Assembly (NCBI GenBank): GCA_023424585.1
Contig: JAFADT010000403.1
Coordinates: 1-12,690, forward strand
Direction of reading: 5' to 3'
DNA length: 12,690 nucleotides
Source: Pseudomonadota bacterium
Lineage (GTDB): Bacteria; Myxococcota; Myxococcia; Myxococcales; Myxococcaceae
The notes beneath the pieces were generated by a model, which worked only from the letters and a program-made list of their open reading frames with translations, made no database searches and had not been told where the DNA came from. Position numbers and translations under genes: made by a program. This document shows positions 8,535-12,690 of the stretch, piece by piece. Positions within the stretch are counted from its first letter, which is position 1, and each line of letters opens with the position of its first letter.

Positions 8535-8550
8535 GGGGCGCGCGCGCCCC
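8535..8550 (-). terminator. Perfect GC palindrome between oxygenase and MFS genes
   Basis: GGGGCGCGCGCGCCCC is a 16-base perfect palindrome about 10 bases beyond the oxygenase stop codon. On the minus strand it is followed only by TTGTCA, so the U-tract is weak. It may end or attenuate oxygenase transcription, or be a chance GC run. Confidence 0.35.
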
Positions 8551-8559
8551 GGGCGCGGC

Positions 8560-9666
8560 TCATGAGGTCGCGCGCATCCGGTTCAGGCGGTCGTAGTGGC
8601 GGTAGCCCAGCTTGTCGAGCGCGGCGGGCGGCGCGAGGCCGATGTCCACCAGCGTCTTGATGTCATACGTGCCCGCGAGCACCGGCGGCGCGTAGTTCGC
8701 CACCGCCTCCGGCGTGCGGAAGCCGGGCAGCGGGAAGAGCACCTGGCTGGTGTGCACGTGCATGAAGTGCGCGGCGGACTGGCGCTGCCACCCCGGCACG
8801 CCCGGCGCGGTGATGACGTGCGGCGTGGCGAGGAACGTGCCGCCCGTGAGGATCTCCAGCTGCTGGCCCACCTGCGCCACGATGCAGCCCGCGGGCGCGG
8901 TGCCGCGCACCATGTGGCCGTTGGGCGCGTCCGGCGTGGCGCGCGTGCGCAGGTACAGGCCGCTCTTGTCATCCGGCTTCGGCGCGGGGTGCCCCTCCGG
9001 GTCCAGGAACCGGCCCCCGGGCAGCAGCGTGAGCAGGTTGAAGTCGGTGTGCTCCTCGCCCCAGAGGATGCCGGTGTTCACCTGGGTGGGGCCCAGGGGC
9101 AGGTACTGGAGCGCGCGCGTGACGTGGGGGGCCTTCTCGCACGCGCCGGTGAAGGTGGCCTCCGGCAGGTTCAGCGCCAGGGCCGCGCCGCGCAGCAGCT
9201 TGAGGCCGGCCTCGTGCAGCGCGGTGCCCAGGGTGAGCAGGCCCTCCTGGAAGAAGGGCGGCGCGTCGTCCGGCCAGATGTTCTCCGGGTACAGCTCCGG
9301 GAACTCCATGGCGGACTGCGGGTCCGTGGGCGTGGGCGCCGCGAAGTAGCACTCCTTGAAGTCCGGCTGCCCGTTGCTGGCGACGGCGACCTCCGTGTTG
9401 GGCGGCGTCCAGCCGCGCTGGTACCAGAGGTCCGCGCGGCCCAGCGGGCGCTTCCGGGTGTCCGGGCGGGCCACGAAGGCGGAGAACGCGTCGTAGAAGC
9501 GCTCCAGCGCCGGAGCGTCCACGCCGTGGTTCTTCACGAACACGAGGCCGAAGACGCCGAAGGCCTCGCGCAGGGCCGCCGCCGCGCGCTCGAGGCGCGC
9601 CGGTTCACCCGACGCCAGGTCCAACAGGTCGACCGTCGGGATGTTCATCGAAGGGGTGTCCGCCAT
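8560..9666 (-). CDS. 2-oxoglutarate/Fe(II)-dependent oxygenase, isopenicillin N synthase family
   Basis: Cytoplasmic non-haem iron oxygenase, 368 residues. The N-terminal DIOX_N-like region (about 8-130) begins MNIPTVDLLDLASGE and contains FGVFGLVFVKNHGVD. The double-stranded beta-helix core holds the iron triad His206 and Asp208 (GEEHTDFNLLTLL) and His283 (LATPHVI). Arg295-Gln-Ser297 fits the RxS motif that binds the 2-oxoglutarate carboxylate. Members hydroxylate, desaturate or cyclise small molecules; plant-type and bacterial ones cannot be assigned a substrate from sequence. An in-frame ATG at 9648 is an alternative start that removes six residues and gives the commonly seen MNIPTVDL beginning. 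Neither start has a clear Shine-Dalgarno sequence. No biosynthetic cluster genes are adjacent, though an exporter follows on the same strand. Confidence 0.92.
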   Translation of the reverse strand: MADTPSMNIPTVDLLDLASGEPARLERAAAALREAFGVFGLVFVKNHGVDAPALERFYDAFSAFVARPDTRKRPLGRADLWYQRGWTPPNTEVAVASNGQPDFKECYFAAPTPTDPQSAMEFPELYPENIWPDDAPPFFQEGLLTLGTALHEAGLKLLRGAALALNLPEATFTGACEKAPHVTRALQYLPLGPTQVNTGILWGEEHTDFNLLTLLPGGRFLDPEGHPAPKPDDKSGLYLRTRATPDAPNGHMVRGTAPAGCIVAQVGQQLEILTGGTFLATPHVITAPGVPGWQRQSAAHFMHVHTSQVLFPLPGFRTPEAVANYAPPVLAGTYDIKTLVDIGLAPPAALDKLGYRHYDRLNRMRATS

Positions 9667-9780
9667 GATGGGCCCAGGTGTATCGCGCCCGGGCCCGGCT
9701 GAGGAGGGGGACCGTGCCTGCCCGCCCCCTGCGTTCCAGGGAAATCCCGAAGGCCCCCTCCCACGGCCTCACGGCACCCA

Positions 9781-10407
9781 TCAGCGCGCGGCCACCGTCA
9801 CGTCCACGGGGGCGCAGCTCACCGGGGTGGGCCGGTATTCGCCGCCGGGCCGGGGGACGTCCTCCTTGCGCGTGGCCACGTCCATCAGCGTGTCGCGGAA
9901 GGCGATGCGGTAGGTGCCCGGCTTCTTGAAGTCCCAGGCCTGCGTCACCTCCACGGTGTTCTCCACCGTCGCGCCCGGGGCGATGGCCGCGTAGCTGTCC
10001 GCGGACGGGGCGGCGCGCTTCACCATGGGGCCCTGGTACGGGACCTCCTCGCCGTCGCGGGTGACCTGGAACACGGTGCCGAGGATGCCCTCCAGCGGCG
10101 TCTGCCACGTGAGCACCCAGACGGGCATGTCCGAGCGGTTGGTGAGCTTGAAGTGGACCTCCACGGGCTCGCCGGGCCTCGCCTTCGGGGGGACGCTGAG
10201 GGCGCACTCCAGCTTGGGGGTCGTCACGTCGGCGGGCTCCGGGGCGGGAGGGGTTGGGGCGGGAGGCGGCGCCTCGGCGGGGGGCGCCGCGGCGACGGGG
10301 GCTTGCGCTTGCGCGGGCGGCTCCGCGGACTTCGGGGTACAGGCGGTGACACCGGCCGCGGCGGACAGCGCCGCGAGCCATGCGAGGTTCCTTCGTCCCA
10401 GCCCCAT
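9781..10407 (-). CDS. Lipoprotein resembling the M35 protease pro-domain, no catalytic domain
   Basis: Exported lipoprotein, 208 residues. The signal (RRNLAWLAALSAAAGVTAC) has a lipobox ending at Cys23, then an Ala/Pro-rich linker (about 29-59) and one beta-sandwich-like domain (about 66-178). That domain aligns with the pro-region of the neighbouring M35 protease: shared blocks are V-V-x-x-LTN-x-S-x-x-PV, W-x-x-P-x-EG, RDGE-x-V-x-Y-x-GP-x-x-KR, APG and GTY. It has no HExxH, so it is not a protease. Two cysteines (68 and 198) might pair. AAGGAG lies upstream: 9 bases from the ATG used, 6 from an in-frame GTG at 10410. It follows the protease gene by about 90 bases on the same strand, beyond a hairpin. 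A role as inhibitor, folding helper or surface partner of the protease is inference. Confidence 0.85.
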   Translation of the reverse strand: MGLGRRNLAWLAALSAAAGVTACTPKSAEPPAQAQAPVAAAPPAEAPPPAPTPPAPEPADVTTPKLECALSVPPKARPGEPVEVHFKLTNRSDMPVWVLTWQTPLEGILGTVFQVTRDGEEVPYQGPMVKRAAPSADSYAAIAPGATVENTVEVTQAWDFKKPGTYRIAFRDTLMDVATRKEDVPRPGGEYRPTPVSCAPVDVTVAAR

Positions 10408-10444
10408 CACGTGACGCTCCTTGTCTGCGTGCGGCGAAATGAAG

Positions 10445-10475
10445 AGGGGCGCGAGCCCGAGTGGCCCGCGCCCCT
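10445..10475 (-). terminator. Likely terminator or attenuator after the M35 protease gene
   Basis: Arms AGGGGCGCG (10445-10453) and CGCGCCCCT (10467-10475) pair perfectly over nine bases. Three more pairs form inside after one mismatch, leaving a 5-base loop. On the minus strand the hairpin is followed by CTTCATTTC, a modest T-rich tail. It lies between the protease stop and the Shine-Dalgarno sequence of the prodomain-like lipoprotein, so it should lower read-through. Confidence 0.6.
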
Positions 10476-10496
10476 GGTCAACGGCCCGCCGTCACC

Positions 10497-11582
10497 TTAC
10501 GGCAGCGAGGGGTTGTTCTCCGCGAAGTATTCGTGGCTGTCCGCGTTGTCGCGCGCGCGCGTGGGGTTGGACTTCGCCAGGCTCTTCGCGGCGGACTGGC
10601 CGTAGGCCCAGTCGTCCGTGCCGGCCACGACGGTGAAGTGGCTCATCTCGTGGATGAGCGTGCCCGCGCGCGAGTCCGTGCCCGTGTTGGGGGCGCTCCA
10701 GAAGGCGCCGCACACGTAGATCTTGTACGGCGAGCCCGGGTACACGTACGCGTAGGTGCCGCTGTCGTTGCAGCTGCAGTCCACGACGACGGAGGCGGAC
10801 GCGAACGCGTTCTTGATGCTGTTGAAGTGCGTCTTGATGGTGCCCCAGTTGGCGCTGGAGTAGGTGCCGAACCACGTGGTGTAGCGGCTGGTCGCGGACG
10901 GCGTGCCGCTCAGGTACGTGTACGCGTTGTTGGCGTAGGTCTTCGCGCTGTTGTACGCGTTGGTGATGGTGGTCTTCTCGGAGCTGGTGCAGGCCCCGGA
11001 GTAGGACAGGCCCTGCGCCGTCACCAGGCCCATCGCCTGCGCGCCGTCGAGGTTGCCGCGGCGGCCCTCGATGTAGAGGCTGACCGCGTTGGAGGACAGC
11101 GCGGTCACGCCCGCGCGCGCCTCCAGCTCGTAGCGGAGGGTGTAGGTGCCGGAGACGGACAGGTCATACGCGTCCGACACGACGACCGGGCCGGAGATGC
11201 TCTGGCCGGGGGCCAGGGTGATGAGGTCCTCGGCGCGGCCCATCACGCGCTTGTAGTGCGGGCCGGTGTACGCCACGGGCTCGCCGTCGCGCGACACCGA
11301 CAGGCGGCCCTCGGTGAGGCCCTCTCCCGGCGCGTCCCACTTGTAGAGGCTGACCGGCGCGGAGGAGGTGTTCGTCAGCGTCACCTCCACCGTCACGCGC
11401 TCGCTGGCGGCCATGGAGGCCTTGCCCGCGGACACCTGCGCCGTCAGGGCGCCCTGGGCCTGCTCGGCGGCCTCGGCCGGGGTGTCCTCACCCTCCGCCG
11501 GAGGAGCGCCGCAACCGCTCAGCAGGGAAACGCCGACCACCGTGCCCATCAGCCACTTGAAACCGCGAAGGCTCTTGCTCAC
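10497..11582 (-). CDS. Peptidyl-Lys metalloendopeptidase precursor (M35, aspzincin), lipoprotein
   Basis: Secreted zinc protease expected to cut on the amino side of lysine, 361 residues. The order is: lipoprotein signal with Cys24 (VVGVSLLSGC), pro-domain (about 45-180), mature catalytic domain (about 192-361). Zinc ligands are His311 and His315 with catalytic Glu312 (TLIHEMSHF), and Asp324 in the aspzincin motif GTDDWAYG (321-328). Cys198, 269, 271 and 291 reproduce the disulfide spacing I recall for the Grifola frondosa enzyme. The blocks RYTTWFGTYSS, TYAYVYPG, CGAFWSAP and NADSHEYFAENNP also match that Lys-specific group; a lysine-specific proteinase is known from Myxobacter AL-1. GTG 11582 is chosen because AAAGGAAG sits 6 bases upstream; an ATG at 11618 would add twelve residues. 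The lipobox in a protease precursor is unusual. A prodomain-like lipoprotein gene follows. Confidence 0.93.
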   Translation of the reverse strand: MSKSLRGFKWLMGTVVGVSLLSGCGAPPAEGEDTPAEAAEQAQGALTAQVSAGKASMAASERVTVEVTLTNTSSAPVSLYKWDAPGEGLTEGRLSVSRDGEPVAYTGPHYKRVMGRAEDLITLAPGQSISGPVVVSDAYDLSVSGTYTLRYELEARAGVTALSSNAVSLYIEGRRGNLDGAQAMGLVTAQGLSYSGACTSSEKTTITNAYNSAKTYANNAYTYLSGTPSATSRYTTWFGTYSSANWGTIKTHFNSIKNAFASASVVVDCSCNDSGTYAYVYPGSPYKIYVCGAFWSAPNTGTDSRAGTLIHEMSHFTVVAGTDDWAYGQSAAKSLAKSNPTRARDNADSHEYFAENNPSLP

Positions 11583-11588
11583 GAGGAA

Positions 11589-11596
11589 CTTCCTTT
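11589..11596 (-). promoter_or_regulatory. Ribosome binding site deciding the M35 start
   Basis: AAAGGAAG on the minus strand lies 6 bases before the GTG at 11582. It is inside the alternative longer reading from 11618, favouring the shorter protein. Confidence 0.6.
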
Positions 11597-11644
11597 CGGA
11601 AACGACGCGACGGAACACCCAGGGGGAATGCCCGGGTCTGCACG

Positions 11645-11650
11645 CTTATA
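11645..11650 (-). promoter_or_regulatory. Candidate -10 element of the M35 protease gene
   Basis: TATAAG on the minus strand matches the -10 consensus at five of six positions. It would start transcription near 11638, with a leader of about 56 bases. No -35 hexamer is recognisable around 11668-11673, but tandem repeats begin just upstream, as in activator-dependent promoters. Confidence 0.4.
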
Positions 11651-11678
11651 GGGGAAACCGGGCGCGCTGATGATGGCA

Positions 11679-11695
11679 TGAAATACTGTGAAATA
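11679..11695. repeat. Tandem heptamers with 10-base period, candidate activator site
   Basis: TGAAATA occurs at 11679-11685 and again at 11689-11695, one helical turn apart (minus strand: TATTTCA-CAG-TATTTCA). Placed at about -41 to -57 from the predicted protease transcription start, they look like a direct-repeat site for a response regulator. They could equally serve the plus-strand operon. Confidence 0.35.
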
Positions 11696-11814
11696 AACTC
11701 CTGCTGGTTATCCGGGTTCACGCCGCGTCGCGGCCAGCCGTGGCCGGGAGCGTTAGTCTTCGCGCGGCATGCACTGCCTGCGACACCCACGAAGACAGGG
11801 AAGGGGGCCGGACG

Positions 11815-12510
11815 ATGCGCGCGGTGGTGGTCGAGCACGAGGAGCACGAGGGGCCGGGCCTCCTGGGGCCCGCGCTGGAGGCGGCGGGGTTCACGCTGGT
11901 GCGGCGCTTCCGGGCGGTGAAGCGTGAGGATGTGGACGCGCCGCTGGTGGTGGTGATGGGTGGGGGCATGGGCGTGTACGAGGCGGACGCGCACCCGTTC
12001 CTCCACGACGAGCGGGCCCTGCTGGGCGAGCGGCTGGCGAACGACCGCGCGTGCGTGGGCGTGTGCCTGGGTGCGCAGCTGCTGGCCGCGGCGGCGGGGG
12101 CCACGGTGTCGCCGGGGAAGAACGGCTTCGAGGTGGGCGTGGGGCCGGTGCGCTGGACGCAGGACGCGCTGAAGGACCCGGTGGTGGCGGGGGCGAGGGC
12201 GCGCACGCCGGTGGCGCACTGGCACGGGGACACGTACACGGCGGTGCCCGGCGCGACGCTGCTCGCGTCCACGGACCGGTACACGCAGCAGGCCTTCCGG
12301 CTGGGGCGGTCCTATGGCTTCCAGTTCCACCTGGAGCTGACGGCGCGGGAGCTGGGGCGCTGGCTGGGGCTGTTCGCGGCGGACCTCGTCGCGCGGGGCA
12401 AGGACGTGGCGGCGCTGGAGGCGCAGCTCCCCAGGCTGGAGGCGGCGGAGGTGGAGAACACGGAGCTGCTGCACCGGCTCGCGCATCAGCTGGCCAAGGG
12501 CCTACGCTGA
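11815..12510 (+). CDS. Class I glutamine amidotransferase-like protein (GMP-synthase type domain)
   Basis: Stand-alone class I GATase domain, 231 residues, cytoplasmic. The Cys-His-Glu triad is present: Cys84 in the nucleophile elbow GVCLGAQLL, and His172 and Glu174 in FQFHLEL. The oxyanion-strand region VVVMGGGMGVYE (46-56) is also typical. Such proteins release ammonia from glutamine for a partner, or act on gamma-glutamyl compounds (PuuD/GATase1-like hydrolases); no synthetase partner is adjacent, so the acceptor is unknown. The ATG at 11815 is chosen because AGGGGG lies 8 bases upstream and the protein then begins MRAVVVEHEEHEG, as in the family; the in-frame GTG at 11740 adds 25 residues with no domain character. 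An ATPase gene follows after 28 bases, probably in one operon. Confidence 0.9.
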   Translation: MRAVVVEHEEHEGPGLLGPALEAAGFTLVRRFRAVKREDVDAPLVVVMGGGMGVYEADAHPFLHDERALLGERLANDRACVGVCLGAQLLAAAAGATVSPGKNGFEVGVGPVRWTQDALKDPVVAGARARTPVAHWHGDTYTAVPGATLLASTDRYTQQAFRLGRSYGFQFHLELTARELGRWLGLFAADLVARGKDVAALEAQLPRLEAAEVENTELLHRLAHQLAKGLR

Positions 12511-12538
12511 CGCGGTCCACCGCGGAGGGCAGGACGCC

Positions 12539-12690
12539 ATGAAGCTGACCCGCCTGCACGTCCACCACTACCGCGGGCTCGCGCCGGACACGGTGCTGAC
12601 GTTCGGCCCGGCGCTCAACGTGGTGGTGGGGGCGACGGGCAGCGGGCGCACGACGCTGCTGGAGCTGGTGTCCTCGGTGCTGTGCTCGGA
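12539..12690 (+). CDS. AAA-type (SMC/RecF-like) ATPase, N-terminal fragment, runs off window
   Basis: The first 50 residues of an ATP-binding protein; the rest lies beyond the right edge. The beginning MKLTRLHVHHYRGLAPDTVL is the typical beta-strand/FRGL-like start of SMC, RecF and AAA_23 proteins, where a segment 'I...NFRG....' precedes the P-loop. The P-loop reads GATGSGRTT (residues 31-39). The normally invariant Walker A lysine is Arg37 here, codon CGC, which is unusual and could weaken or abolish ATP hydrolysis. AGGA lies 4 bases and GGAGGG 9 bases before the ATG. It is 28 bases after the amidotransferase gene. Whether it is a nuclease-associated, repair or phage-defence ATPase cannot be said from this piece. 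Confidence 0.75.
   Translation, partial: MKLTRLHVHHYRGLAPDTVLTFGPALNVVVGATGSGRTTLLELVSSVLCS

Noticed and set aside
8596..9702. Plus-strand open frame of 368 codons
   Set aside because: Exact antisense shadow of the 2-oxoglutarate oxygenase; no recognisable motifs.
10461..11651. Plus-strand open frame of 396 codons
   Set aside because: Antisense of the M35 protease. The opposite strand has full zinc motifs, a signal peptide and a ribosome binding site.
11740..11814. Upstream GTG extension of the amidotransferase
   Set aside because: The added 25 residues show no domain or signal character, and the ATG at 11815 has a good ribosome binding site.

Overview
The window comes from a very GC-rich genome with strong third-position G/C bias, which is why long spurious open frames occur opposite real genes. 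Gene content and style (abundant lipoproteins, Lys-specific M35 metallopeptidase, PilT-family ATPase, Ala/Pro-rich secreted leaders) suggest a myxobacterium of the Myxococcus/Corallococcus kind. That assignment is inference; no rRNA gene is present.

Left part (1-2821): the N-terminal part of an RND-type periplasmic adaptor lipoprotein and a TolC-family outer-membrane factor on the minus strand, with a MarR-family regulator diverging from them. This is a classic locally regulated tripartite efflux locus; the inner-membrane pump should lie beyond the left edge. Middle-left (2822-4525): a 97-residue orphan protein on the minus strand, and a plus-strand PilT-type ATPase whose conserved N-terminus can only be reached from a CTG start.

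Middle (4526-9666, all minus strand): class I [4Fe-4S] fumarase, preceded by a membrane-anchored methyltransferase resembling the FAM173/ATPSCKMT lysine-methyltransferase family, a 59-residue single-membrane-span protein, a drug-exporter-like MFS transporter, and a 2-oxoglutarate/Fe(II) oxygenase of the isopenicillin N synthase fold. A strong hairpin separates the MFS gene from the small membrane gene.

Right part (9781-12690): the most interesting region. A minus-strand lipoprotein precursor of a peptidyl-Lys metalloendopeptidase (M35) is followed downstream by a second lipoprotein that looks like the protease's own pro-domain without the catalytic domain. A likely terminator lies between them. 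This could be a protease/stand-alone-prodomain (inhibitor or chaperone) pair. Diverging from the protease is a plus-strand operon with a class I glutamine amidotransferase and the start of an AAA-type ATPase whose P-loop carries Arg in place of the usual Lys. No mobile elements, CRISPR arrays, tRNA or rRNA genes were seen, and no gene-free stretch exceeds 300 bases.
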